A DNA stretch of 64,000 nucleotides from a virus: the IMG/VR virus record IMGVR_UViG_3300017963_000228, positions 1 to 64,000 of that record, one strand, 5' to 3'. Below the pieces are notes generated by a model, which saw only the letters and a list, made by a program, of their open reading frames with translations, made no database searches and had not been told where the DNA came from. The translations under genes and the position numbers were made by a program. Positions 24,902-33,814 of the stretch are shown piece by piece. Position 1 is the stretch's first letter; every line of letters begins with the position of its first letter.

Positions 24902-25897
24902 TTATACAGGTGTTTTACTTCTAATAGTTAATTGAAGTGCATCTATTTCAGCCGGAGTAAAACGATTAGATGTTTCTGGATTAACTTGATATAATACTGA
25001 ATAATTAAAATAGTAACCATCCAAATTTTCAACACTGCCAAGATGTATAACTCCATTGGTTTTAATACCAACCTGTAAACTAATTCCACCGGAAACACCA
25101 CCATCGGCAGCATAACAATTTATTTTAAGTGCTTTACAAATAAACTCTCCTTCTGGTGGCATTCCTGTTACAGCACATTGAAAATCCTGATCAACTGTAT
25201 CTGTATGAATAATCTCAAGTACATCTACATTTATATCATCAACGTAATCATAACTGTTATTCCATTGATTCACATCTCCAGCAGCATTTGGAACTAAAGT
25301 TTTAAGACTCATTAAACGAGTATCTTCATCAGCAATAATTATTTCTGAAAATTCTGGTTGATAAGTATTACCATAATAATAATATGGAAATATATGTATA
25401 TTTGTTAAATCCGTAACACCAGAAACGGTAACATCACCAATATAATTTGATGCCAAAACACCATTTATATAAAAACGAATAAAACCAGAAGAACTATAAT
25501 TAACATTAACATCTATTTTATAAGGAATACCGGGAGTAGATTGTCCAATAAATGCCGGTGGTGCTACAGGTGTATTCAAATCTGTATGTGCAGAACCATC
25601 CCATGTTGTAAAATACACCGCATAATTTTCATCAATACGTACAGTTAAACCCTTCTCAGAAGAATCTTCAAAACGGAAAATAGTAACACCATCTTGTTGA
25701 GTAGATTTAGAATATTGACAACTAAACCAAAATGTATTTGTAGATAATGGAATATGAATATAAGAACTACTGCTATTCATCGCCAAAGAACATCTGGCAA
25801 AATCTGATCTTACAGCATTGCCCGGACTTTCAAATTGTATTAATCCTATAGCATCTTCAATATCTTCTAATTCACCACCAGCAAATAAAATAGTCAT
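24902..25897 (-). CDS. Appendage protein, B-type paralogue 4
   Basis: This 331-residue protein starts MTILFAGGELEDI. It keeps SEIIIADEDTRLMSLKTL, GISLQVGIKTNGVIHLGS and TPAEIDALQLTI. It directly precedes paralogue 3 with no A-type gene between them, so the alternating order breaks here. The N-terminal half (TFWFSCQYSK, FIRFYINGVLASNYIGD) again looks like a concanavalin-type fold. Confidence 0.6.
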   Translation of the reverse strand: MTILFAGGELEDIEDAIGLIQFESPGNAVRSDFARCSLAMNSSSSYIHIPLSTNTFWFSCQYSKSTQQDGVTIFRFEDSSEKGLTVRIDENYAVYFTTWDGSAHTDLNTPVAPPAFIGQSTPGIPYKIDVNVNYSSSGFIRFYINGVLASNYIGDVTVSGVTDLTNIHIFPYYYYGNTYQPEFSEIIIADEDTRLMSLKTLVPNAAGDVNQWNNSYDYVDDINVDVLEIIHTDTVDQDFQCAVTGMPPEGEFICKALKINCYAADGGVSGGISLQVGIKTNGVIHLGSVENLDGYYFNYSVLYQVNPETSNRFTPAEIDALQLTIRSKTPV

Positions 25898-25914
25898 AAT
25901 AAATACCTTTCTAT

Positions 25915-26664
25915 TTACTTACGATTACCTTTCAAGGTAATTCCAACATCAGCCAAAGTCGCATCAGCCGATGCCGGGGCAGTAATGGAAACCACATCTC
26001 CATCATTCAAATCAACGGCATTATTAAAGGTAAAACTACCTGAAGTCTGACCTGTCAAAATAGTAGCTGTTCCTTTAGAAACCCCATTCACCTTTATATC
26101 AAAATCAGCCTGTGCCGATGGTGATGTTCCACATTTTATTTGACTATAAAAAAGTTTTTTAGGCAGTTCAATATCTTCTCCACCAACTACCACATGAAAA
26201 AGAATTACCTGTTCATCTTCAAATGTTCCCGGCGCACTAACACCGATTACATAAAGATTACTTAATTTGGAAGGTTTTGCTGGAGTTTCTTCAGCATCAA
26301 TTACACCTGTTGCACCATTCCAATAAACAGAACCAACAGGAACCTGATTTGCCAAATTCCAAATGGTTTGAGATGCTGAAAGAACTCCATCAATATCGTA
26401 AGAAAAATACCATTGACCCGCTACGTCATCAATCACTACAAAATCTTCTTCCGTTTTTTCATAACGCACACCAAATGCATAAAAAATAAATGAATCACCA
26501 ACAGGGGTAATAGAAAATTTACGGGTAGGATCATCAAAGGCAAGAGTACTGGCAGCAGGATCAACAAAACCAGTGGAATCATTTACTTCATTATAATTAT
26601 TAATTACATTTGTTATTTCAGTTCCACCACCACCACCGCCCAGCATATTAATAGAAGTTGGCAT
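25915..26664 (-). CDS. Tail fibre/appendage protein with glycine-rich N-terminus
   Basis: The protein begins with MLGGGGGGTEITNVINNYN, followed by a beta module (STLAFDDPTRKFSITPVGDSFIFYAFGVRYEKT) that recurs in phage fibre and baseplate proteins. The C-terminal 90 residues are beta-rich (FDIKVNGVSKGTAT). A glycine-rich hinge then a fibre module suggests an assembled virion fibre component. It sits inside the B-type gene array. No enzymatic motif is visible. Confidence 0.55.
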   Translation of the reverse strand: MPTSINMLGGGGGGTEITNVINNYNEVNDSTGFVDPAASTLAFDDPTRKFSITPVGDSFIFYAFGVRYEKTEEDFVVIDDVAGQWYFSYDIDGVLSASQTIWNLANQVPVGSVYWNGATGVIDAEETPAKPSKLSNLYVIGVSAPGTFEDEQVILFHVVVGGEDIELPKKLFYSQIKCGTSPSAQADFDIKVNGVSKGTATILTGQTSGSFTFNNAVDLNDGDVVSITAPASADATLADVGITLKGNRK

Positions 26665-26685
26665 TTTGAATCTCCTTTTAAATAA

Positions 26686-26889
26686 TTAAATAATAACAGT
26701 CAATAAAGGTTTTACCCCTGAAGATACTTTACTCAATACTTCTATACATACATTAGATAAATTTACATCTAAATTGGTATCACCAGAACGCATAATTTCA
26801 ATAAATGATTGTGAAAGACGTGCATCTAAATCGGGATCACCAGAACGTAAAGTTTCAATAATTGTTTGAGAAACATATGCATCTGCCAT
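26686..26889 (-). CDS. Small repeat protein with SQ..IE..RSGD units
   Basis: The 67 residues contain three loose repeats of about 20 residues, for example SQTIIETLRSGDPDLDARL, SQSFIEIMRSGDTNLDVNL and SNVCIEVLSK. The SQ...VL spacing resembles the repeat tails of the A-type appendage proteins nearby. It ends LLTVII, like the A-type ...SMIIV endings. It may be a minimal repeat-only relative that docks on the same partner. Function unknown. Confidence 0.5.
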   Translation of the reverse strand: MADAYVSQTIIETLRSGDPDLDARLSQSFIEIMRSGDTNLDVNLSNVCIEVLSKVSSGVKPLLTVII

Positions 26890-26902
26890 TTAAAACACCC
26901 CT

Positions 26903-27940
26903 TTATGTTGTTACCTTTACGCCAGCTTCAAATGCATTGATATCTGTTTCTTCCCATACACTGGAATCATCAGGATTTAACTCCCAAACCTCTCCAAAAA
27001 ATTCATGTTCTACTGATAAAATAGTATTAGATGAATAAGTATAATTAGTTCCATTAATACGAAATACTCCAGCTAATGTTCTTGCTGCCGCATCTGTTTT
27101 TCTTGCTTGATAATTTATTTTTATTCCATAAATAGTTTTTGTATAAGTAGTAACAGGAAGATCTCCAAATGCGTATAATTCAATTTCATTCAAAGCATCC
27201 AGAGCTACATAATCAGTATCACCATTTGCATCTAATTCATCCACACATTCATAATTAGATCCTGCTGATGCTGTTCCATCATTTTGATTACCATTAGCCG
27301 TGGGATAAATAGCATCAACACGAACATTTCCAAGAAAATCATTATTTTCTGAACCAGAATTATCACAAATATATATATCATCATACCGAGCTGCTCCACG
27401 ACCAGAAAATCGTATTCTATTTATATATTCATTTGATCCGGTATTAAGTGTATCTATTCCACTAAGCAAATATAAAGGCACACCATTTACTCTTGCCTGT
27501 ATATATCCTGATGTATTACTCAATTTCATTTTTACTTCAAAAAAATTCCATTTTGATACATCAAATAAATTAGAATCAGAAGTATAAATTGTAGGATCAT
27601 ATGCACTTCCTTTTTTATAACTAACACTACCAGCCGGACCACTAAAAATTACAGTAGCTTGTTCATTATCATCATTATTACCAAAAGATATAGTCCAACT
27701 ATATTCAGTGGTACCTCTTTTACATGCTATTCCAAATATAACTTCTTCATAATTAGAAGAAAAATATTTTACTAAATTAAAAGCAGTAGCAATAGAAAGA
27801 TAGGCACATCTTCCAGAACCAAATCGTGTATCATTTGAATAATCAAAATAACTCGCTGACAAACCACCATAATCATTAAAAAATGGATGAAGCATATTAT
27901 TAGTTTGATTTTCAAATCCTGTGAAATCAATTAAAGACAT
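26903..27940 (-). CDS. Appendage protein, divergent B-type paralogue 5
   Basis: This 345-residue protein starts MSLIDFTGFENQTNNM. It shows a jelly-roll N-terminal half and the same general C-terminal plan (DIYICDNSG, RVDAIYPTANGNQ, IYGIKINYQARK, ELNPDDSSVWEETDINAFE), without the DTRLM block. This version resembles a virion protein type common in many phages. It may be the ancestral form from which the B-type array grew, an inference from pattern similarity only. Confidence 0.55.
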   Translation of the reverse strand: MSLIDFTGFENQTNNMLHPFFNDYGGLSASYFDYSNDTRFGSGRCAYLSIATAFNLVKYFSSNYEEVIFGIACKRGTTEYSWTISFGNNDDNEQATVIFSGPAGSVSYKKGSAYDPTIYTSDSNLFDVSKWNFFEVKMKLSNTSGYIQARVNGVPLYLLSGIDTLNTGSNEYINRIRFSGRGAARYDDIYICDNSGSENNDFLGNVRVDAIYPTANGNQNDGTASAGSNYECVDELDANGDTDYVALDALNEIELYAFGDLPVTTYTKTIYGIKINYQARKTDAAARTLAGVFRINGTNYTYSSNTILSVEHEFFGEVWELNPDDSSVWEETDINAFEAGVKVTT

Positions 27941-27951
27941 AATAATACTCC

Positions 27952-28380
27952 TTATTTACGTTCTTCAACATAAATAGTAGCTTCAGCAGGAAACTCACAA
28001 ATAACCTGATTTACATTATCACCAATAGGGATAATTCGTTCAGTATTCGGAAAAGATTTCAAGGGAGGAGTATTTGTTTTAGCATTCAAATAAACATTAA
28101 CAATCTGATCAGATTGATTCAAAATAGAAATTGTATTCGTATAACGATTAATTGATACTGTCTGATCATCTCCCGGTCCCGTTGACGTAACTGTTGCTCC
28201 AGCAGCACTCAATGGATTATAAAAGGGAGCATCACTGGTCTTTGTCAAATTGGCATTTAAAAGAATATATTGTGTCTGTAGTGTCTTTCCCGCTTCAATC
28301 GTTATTGTACGGTCCATGCCATCTACTGTACGGATTTTTTCTTTAATCGTTGCGGAAGTGTTATTCGTGTAAGTTGGCAT
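27952..28380 (-). CDS. Hypothetical virion-associated beta protein
   Basis: This 142-residue protein is rich in Thr, Asn and short beta segments (TNNTSATIKEKIRTVDG, TVSINRYTNTISILNQSDQ, NVYLNAKTN). The composition matches small decoration proteins. It was not recognised. It is the last gene before an 84-base gap and the second GT9-like gene; the gap holds no clear hairpin. Confidence 0.5.
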   Translation of the reverse strand: MPTYTNNTSATIKEKIRTVDGMDRTITIEAGKTLQTQYILLNANLTKTSDAPFYNPLSAAGATVTSTGPGDDQTVSINRYTNTISILNQSDQIVNVYLNAKTNTPPLKSFPNTERIIPIGDNVNQVICEFPAEATIYVEERK

Positions 28381-28464
28381 TTTGAATCTCCTTTCAAATG
28401 GTAAAAAAATTAATTGATTTTAATAATATTTTAAGCTAAAATTAAAAGTTTCGCAATCCTTTTA

Positions 28465-29379
28465 TTAATTAGGACATAAATCCATAAGTTCCTGATATAT
28501 AAGAACTTCACCAGCAATCATTTCTGGTGTTATCATTGTCATGCATGGTGGAAATCGTTGTTCATCATTTATTTTGTAACATTCTCCAATTTGAGTTTTC
28601 CAACATCCTTCATTTTCACAACAATCTAACTGACCAACACTACTCAAATAAGAGTGACCATTATACTTCTCCCAAGATGGTTCTTCTCTACCTCCAGCTA
28701 TTACAACACAAGGTTTATCAAATGCTGCGGCTAAATGCATTTGCATACTAATCGGTCCAATCATGCCATCGGCATGATAAGCCAATGCAAAATATTCACG
28801 AAGATCATTAGTACGACCAATAAAATTATGAACACCATCCAATCGGGGATGAAGATGGTGTGAATGTCCTGTTTGTATAAGATGGATTCTACCATTTGTT
28901 TTCTCATTAATTATATTAACCACCTTTTGATACAGAGAAGGTGGATATTGTTTAAGAGGGATATCTGATTTTATACCAGCATTAATTAACCAATAAGGTT
29001 TTTTAATTCCATATTTACACAAAAAATGTTTTTCACTTTTTTCTGCTGGATGCAACTCAACATGTGGAAATGGTGAAGATTTATGAATCTTAATTTTCAA
29101 TATATTTTCTATCATCGTAATAAAACAGTCGGAAAAATGCATACCACTTCTACGAAACTCTTTTAAATACGGACCATAATCTAAATTATAATGGGGAACT
29201 TTTGGATCATTCTTTGGAATATAAGTTATATATGGATTTAAGAAAAATACTTCAGGGTAACAAGTAATAACATCAGTTTCATAAACAAAAGGATGTGTCT
29301 TATGAAGATCACGCAACGCGACAGTCAGCATTAAAAGATCACCGGGAGCTTGCATTTGTTGGAAGATAATTTTATTCAA
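28465..29379 (-). CDS. GT9-like glycosyltransferase, second copy
   Basis: The opening QMQAPGDLLMLTVALRDL is the GT9 N-terminal glycine/aspartate motif. The C-terminal part has FIGRTNDLREYFALAYHADG, MIGPISMQMHLAAAF and KPCVVIAGG, the usual acceptor and nucleotide-sugar region of heptosyltransferase-like enzymes. A cysteine-rich segment near residue 260 (DCCENEGCW) is an addition seen in some GT9 relatives. It lies among fibre genes, suggesting modification of a fibre or of host surface sugar. It is only distantly similar to the gene at 16520. Confidence 0.72.
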   Translation of the reverse strand: MNKIIFQQMQAPGDLLMLTVALRDLHKTHPFVYETDVITCYPEVFFLNPYITYIPKNDPKVPHYNLDYGPYLKEFRRSGMHFSDCFITMIENILKIKIHKSSPFPHVELHPAEKSEKHFLCKYGIKKPYWLINAGIKSDIPLKQYPPSLYQKVVNIINEKTNGRIHLIQTGHSHHLHPRLDGVHNFIGRTNDLREYFALAYHADGMIGPISMQMHLAAAFDKPCVVIAGGREEPSWEKYNGHSYLSSVGQLDCCENEGCWKTQIGECYKINDEQRFPPCMTMITPEMIAGEVLIYQELMDLCPN

Positions 29380-29403
29380 TTAAAAATCTCCTATTAATTT
29401 TAA

Positions 29404-30615
29404 TTACGCAACACGAATATATTTGTACATTCCTGATATCGGTTGACCTGAAAAATGTGGAAGTTGAAAATGAGTAGATCGATCATAAGGAGTACCAGTA
29501 GATCTATAAATTCCTCTACGCTCATTATAATAGGTAAAAAACACTACCCAATCATCAGTATTATGACAAGCAGCAGTCTGACCGCCAATGTCAATTGGAA
29601 AGTTTTGCCAATTATATCCATCTTTACTAATCAAAATACCATTTCCAGAACTATTAAACATAATAAAATGCTCACCAGTATGAATCATATCAAGAGGGCC
29701 AAAACTACCTCCTTCAATAAAAGCGGGTGGATAATAATGTGGAATCCAATTTTCTTGGGTTATTGGATTCGCATCTTCATTAATCCAATAACGATGACAA
29801 CCTGTATATGAATAAAGACCAAACCATTTTCCATCCAAATATCGTATAACATCTGGCCAAGATTGGGAAACATCATAAAGCTGACCTTCAAATTTATCAG
29901 ATCGTGATGACCAATTTATTCCATCAGACGTAGTGTAAAAATACAAACCATCATAAGCACCAGAAGCTTGATCAGCAGTTAATATAACTGTATAAGAACC
30001 ACTTGAACCTAATGTATATACCTCCTCACCACTATAAGGTATAGAATAAGAAGTAAAAGAAGTCCCACTGGTAGAATAAAGATAATTTCCGGTATCATCA
30101 TAATGAAAAACAAGAAAAGCTGAACCATCGTAAGTCATCCAACGCCAATTAGCAGAAGTAGGTAAATTAACTTGAGTCCAAGTTGCTCCATAATTATCTG
30201 AATAAGCCGCAATGCTGGAAGCAAATTGTACTGCTACAAAACGAGAACCATTATTAGCAAGACAATACCATGTTCCTGACGATGGTAAATTTGTATTTGT
30301 ACTCCATGTTTCACCACCATCATCAGAATGCCAAACCCAATTACCAGCACCGATTATTACAATGTAATCTCCAATATTACTTATTGCTCTTATATAATTT
30401 GTATTATTAGCATCAACTGTAATGTATTCCCAACTATTCGTTCCCCATATTTTAGGATGCAATTCTACATCTGGAGCAGCCACATAATCAGGGTAATTTG
30501 ATTGAGATAGTATAGAACCATCGCATTTTAACCAATTGGAATTTGGGGGACCAACAGCATCAAGCATAAATCCAATTGGAAATTCATTTGATTGAACATT
30601 TAGTAAATCAGCCAT
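29404..30615 (-). CDS. Tail fibre: collar domain with inserted BNR/sialidase-like propeller, copy 1
   Basis: The N-terminus has the phage tail-collar motif (FPIGFMLDAVGPPNSNWLKC then DGSILSQSNYP). The matching collar end FQLPHFSGQ ... YKYIRVA is at the C-terminus. In between lie about 300 residues of Asp-box type repeats (SDDGGETWS, SDNYGATWT, TTSDGINWSSRS) typical of sialidase/BNR propellers. No sialidase Arg triad or catalytic set could be assigned, so binding is more likely than cleavage. It is a paralogue of the next gene upstream and overlaps it by one base. Confidence 0.7.
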   Translation of the reverse strand: MADLLNVQSNEFPIGFMLDAVGPPNSNWLKCDGSILSQSNYPDYVAAPDVELHPKIWGTNSWEYITVDANNTNYIRAISNIGDYIVIIGAGNWVWHSDDGGETWSTNTNLPSSGTWYCLANNGSRFVAVQFASSIAAYSDNYGATWTQVNLPTSANWRWMTYDGSAFLVFHYDDTGNYLYSTSGTSFTSYSIPYSGEEVYTLGSSGSYTVILTADQASGAYDGLYFYTTSDGINWSSRSDKFEGQLYDVSQSWPDVIRYLDGKWFGLYSYTGCHRYWINEDANPITQENWIPHYYPPAFIEGGSFGPLDMIHTGEHFIMFNSSGNGILISKDGYNWQNFPIDIGGQTAACHNTDDWVVFFTYYNERRGIYRSTGTPYDRSTHFQLPHFSGQPISGMYKYIRVA

Positions 30616-31763
30616 TATTTTACCCTTATGTATTTTTTAAGTTTAGTTATGTGTGCATAATCCTGAATTGCTTCAGAACTTGGTAACTGAAAATAAGTAG
30701 ATTCATCATAATAGAAATCTTTTTCAGCAATACATATGGTATCTTGATATCCATAAAGAATTAATTTTTCAGTGGTAGAATTATAAATAATATCGTAAAA
30801 TTCACCATCATCTAATACATTAATTGGTTCCCATACTTTTCCTTGATCCATAGAATATGCAAAATTATAAGTACCCCAACCCACAATAAAATACATATTA
30901 TCTACTTCACGTATACGATAAGGAGAAAATTGATATTCATTAACACTGCGATAATTATTTTTTTCCATCACACCGCACTTTTGGTATTCCCAAACTAATC
31001 CATCCGTAGAAAAACCAATTTCCCCTGTCTCTCCAGCACTTACAAATGTGCTATCAATAACACTAACATTACGACACGTTGTTGGAGGAATAATTTTATA
31101 ATCCCATGTCACACCACTATCTTCTGAATAAGCTAAATCACCACCAGAAGATAAAGCAAATACAATATCGGCATTTGCTCCCATGGCATAATACGTATCA
31201 GATTTACAAGTTCCCACTGTAGCCCAAGTGATTCCATCAGTAGAACGAATCACTGTTCCTGAATTATAACCCACTGCATAAAAATACGTTCCATCCCAAA
31301 CAACATCATACCAAGTGCCAGATACATTAAGTGTTCTTTGAGTCCATGTAACACCATCTGAAGAAGTAACAGCTATAGCAGAACTCTTTTGTATTCCTAA
31401 AAAAATAGAACCATTCCAAATAACATTATAACAATAATTTGTATGTGCGGCTGTTCCTTCCGTCCAATTCTCTCCATCCGTAGAATAAAAAGCCTGATTA
31501 GAAGTTAAAGCCACATAATTCGTACCATTATAAGCAATACAAAACGGTCCCTCATAACTCCCTTCTTCAAAAGCTTGCTGAACTTGCCATCTACCAAAAC
31601 GCAATGGATGTGGATTATCCATTAAAGAATAAAGAACAGGGTAATCAGCCTGTGCTAAAATAGAACCATCCAAAGGCAACCAGTTTTCATTCGGTGGCGC
31701 ATACGCTTCAGCTATTGATCCAATAGGAAACACTTCTGATGATTGTATAGGATGAAGTAACAT
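30615..31763 (-). CDS. Tail fibre: collar domain with inserted BNR propeller, copy 2
   Basis: This paralogue has the same nested design: VFPIGSIAEAYAPPNENWLP with DGSILAQADYP at the start, Asp boxes (STDGENWTEG, SSDGVTWTQR, STDGITWATV, SEDSGVTWDYK) in the middle, and YFQLPSSEAIQ ... KKYIRVK at the end. It is 21 residues shorter than copy 1. The pair probably arose by tandem duplication and could give two receptor specificities or a hetero-oligomer. Confidence 0.7.
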   Translation of the reverse strand: MLLHPIQSSEVFPIGSIAEAYAPPNENWLPLDGSILAQADYPVLYSLMDNPHPLRFGRWQVQQAFEEGSYEGPFCIAYNGTNYVALTSNQAFYSTDGENWTEGTAAHTNYCYNVIWNGSIFLGIQKSSAIAVTSSDGVTWTQRTLNVSGTWYDVVWDGTYFYAVGYNSGTVIRSTDGITWATVGTCKSDTYYAMGANADIVFALSSGGDLAYSEDSGVTWDYKIIPPTTCRNVSVIDSTFVSAGETGEIGFSTDGLVWEYQKCGVMEKNNYRSVNEYQFSPYRIREVDNMYFIVGWGTYNFAYSMDQGKVWEPINVLDDGEFYDIIYNSTTEKLILYGYQDTICIAEKDFYYDESTYFQLPSSEAIQDYAHITKLKKYIRVK

Positions 31764-32224
31764 TAAGTCACCCCCACATAAACTGAAATAGTATCACTGG
31801 CAGAAAGACTTGTTACATAAATTTTAATACTTTTAGCCCCAAAATCATTTGAATAAACAACATTTGTTCCAATATAACGAGAACCATCAAGAATAGCTAA
31901 ATTACTAATGGTTATTTCATTCGTATATCCAATCAAAGCATCAGCCGTATCATAGAATGCAATTCTATATTTTGCATTTGCTGCATTATCATTAAATGTA
32001 TTTTTACATATGATATAAAATCTACCTTGAACATCAATGTAGCTGGCTGATGGATAATGTCCCGTTGCTGATACGGCATCTAACTGTGGAGTGCTGGGAA
32101 GTGTAATAACACCCATCCCCTGTATAGCACGTTCAATCTGAACATTCGTAGAATTGATCGTTGCCTGTACAGAAGATACATTCTTACCTGATCCCTCTGT
32201 TACAGCAATATATGATTCAGACAT
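31763..32224 (-). CDS. Hypothetical virion beta protein
   Basis: This 153-residue protein has an N-terminal helix-like segment (SVQATINSTNVQIERAIQG) followed by a beta-sandwich (RFYIICKNTFNDNAANAKYR, KSIKIYVTSLSASDTIS). It precedes the twin collar/propeller genes with a one-base overlap. It could be an adaptor or short fibre for them. It was not recognised. Confidence 0.5.
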   Translation of the reverse strand: MSESYIAVTEGSGKNVSSVQATINSTNVQIERAIQGMGVITLPSTPQLDAVSATGHYPSASYIDVQGRFYIICKNTFNDNAANAKYRIAFYDTADALIGYTNEITISNLAILDGSRYIGTNVVYSNDFGAKSIKIYVTSLSASDTISVYVGVT

Positions 32225-32236
32225 AATTATTCTCCA

Positions 32237-32740
32237 TTAAACATCTTGAGAATTAATGGAATACGTCACATTTAATACTTCCGCAGCAATAAATGGACGT
32301 GGTGTACTGAATCGGGTAGCACACCACATAATACCAACACCACTGGCATTATCCCCTTTTGTTGAAACATTCACCACATATGATCCATAAATTGTAGTGC
32401 TTACACCAGTAGATGCCGTAAACGAAACTTGATCACTTAATGTATGATTAGAAATTGAACCGGGAGTCCATGTAGGACGTGCCGTTTCATCATAAGAAGT
32501 GAACTCTGTTTGATCCGTACCAATATCAGCATAAACCCAACCAGCAGCAGGGGTAGAATCTGAGTTAAAAAGAGCAACATACCAAGAAGAATATGCCGTT
32601 CCTCCCAAAAAAATAACATCCAATGAATGATCAATGCCTTCATCAACCACAATGTTTGGAATAACTTCCACCCATTTCAATTGACCATCAGGATAAAAAC
32701 ACTCAAATTTCCACCAATTATTTCGCAAACCACGTTTCAT
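32237..32740 (-). CDS. Conserved phage virion protein of unknown function
   Basis: The ATG at 32740 follows GGGAGGAAG and is preferred to an upstream in-frame start at 32782. The 167 residues (WYVALFNSD, DQTEFTSYDETARPTW, then beta-strands) match a type of protein often found among tail fibre genes. Probably a small adhesin or fibre-tip component. No enzymatic motif. Confidence 0.55.
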   Translation of the reverse strand: MKRGLRNNWWKFECFYPDGQLKWVEVIPNIVVDEGIDHSLDVIFLGGTAYSSWYVALFNSDSTPAAGWVYADIGTDQTEFTSYDETARPTWTPGSISNHTLSDQVSFTASTGVSTTIYGSYVVNVSTKGDNASGVGIMWCATRFSTPRPFIAAEVLNVTYSINSQDV

Positions 32741-32753
32741 AATTCTTCCTCCC

Positions 32754-33002
32754 TTAAAAACTGTGAATAACGTTCCAAGCACTATTATAATATACCTTTA
32801 ACTGATCATTACCTGTATCAAGCCACTGCATTCCATCAGTAGGAGTTACATCAGGATAATTATTAGTATGTCCCGGTGGATCACTGCTGGGAAAACCAAG
32901 CAATGCTGCTTCAATAATATCATAATTCAAATTTGCTTCCAAATCATAACGCAGTGTTTGATAAGGAGGTTTTGAAAGATGAAACGCTGGAGTAAAAGCC
33001 AT
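32754..33002 (-). CDS. Small hypothetical tail-fibre-region protein
   Basis: This 82-residue protein ends with the pattern DGMQWLDTGNDQLKVYYNSA, a short 'W.dt....lk.y....W' motif common at the tips of phage fibre proteins. The N-terminal part (FHLSKPPYQTLRYDLEANL) may be a docking segment. It lies between fibre-region genes with short gaps. Confidence 0.55.
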   Translation of the reverse strand: MAFTPAFHLSKPPYQTLRYDLEANLNYDIIEAALLGFPSSDPPGHTNNYPDVTPTDGMQWLDTGNDQLKVYYNSAWNVIHSF

Positions 33003-33013
33003 TTTAAATCTCC

Positions 33014-33814
33014 TTAATCCTCATGATAAACCTTTAATGCATCCGTAAGTAAAGCTTTTGCAAAAGAATATGTGCCATTGCTATCTTTTACAAATACTTC
33101 TATTTCCACCTGATCTGAAAAAACACCCCCACTAAAAGAAACATTATTTGCTGCCGTTAAAGTATAAGTAGCGTCAGCATCAGGATCACCTGTATCCGTA
33201 ATAGTGATAACTTGTTTCGTTAATCGATCTACATTATTAGGAGTCGTGCCATCAAGATATCTTGAATTACTTGGGCCATTAGGTTTCCAAATATGAATTT
33301 CAAAAGAGACAAGATTAGAAGCATCACCATCACCATAAGAAACAATAGCACCATACTCAGCAGCACCGTATCCATAAGATGGATCAACATTCGTGCGTGT
33401 TCTCCACGTAAATGTAATATCATGAGGATTATCAATTATATTATATCCAGTTAAATCAAAACCAATTGTTTCATTACAAGTAATATTATTCGATAATGCT
33501 CTTTCTACCGTATCATTAAAGGCAATTGTTTCCACTAAATAAACATTAAAGGTATCATCACCTGAATCATTTAATCCAATAGTTTCTTCTAATAAAACAC
33601 TAAATGCCGATTCTGATGAATCTCCCAATCCAATTGTTTCAGTTATTTCTTCAAATTTAATTTCAACCGGGATTCCACGAAGACCAATTGTATCCTCAAC
33701 CAAAACAGATGATGAAGCAATGGATAAAGTTTCACCAAATCCTATTGATTCATCAATAACAACATCAAGTCCCGGTCCTTCACCACCTTCTAATGTGAAT
33801 TTAAGTACATGCAT
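33014..33814 (-). CDS. Repeat-containing tail protein downstream of the hub genes
   Basis: Residues 15-130 contain about six repeats around a core such as ETIGLGDSSESAFSV or ETIAFNDTVERAL, a repeat style seen in phage tail proteins with 'DTVGLSD' units. The C-terminal half is a beta-sandwich (VSFEIHIWKPNG, FSDQVEIEVFVKD). It is separated from the large hub gene by a single base and may extend the hub as a fibre. Function inferred from context. Confidence 0.55.
   Translation of the reverse strand: MHVLKFTLEGGEGPGLDVVIDESIGFGETLSIASSSVLVEDTIGLRGIPVEIKFEEITETIGLGDSSESAFSVLLEETIGLNDSGDDTFNVYLVETIAFNDTVERALSNNITCNETIGFDLTGYNIIDNPHDITFTWRTRTNVDPSYGYGAAEYGAIVSYGDGDASNLVSFEIHIWKPNGPSNSRYLDGTTPNNVDRLTKQVITITDTGDPDADATYTLTAANNVSFSGGVFSDQVEIEVFVKDSNGTYSFAKALLTDALKVYHED

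Noticed and set aside
28381-28464. Possible terminator or promoter in the 84-base gap before the second GT9-like gene
   Set aside because: The sequence is only AT-rich; no convincing stem or -35/-10 pair was found.
29404-31763. Sialidase enzymes
   Set aside because: Asp boxes are present, but no Arg triad or catalytic Tyr/Glu/Asp arrangement could be assigned; binding propellers are more likely.
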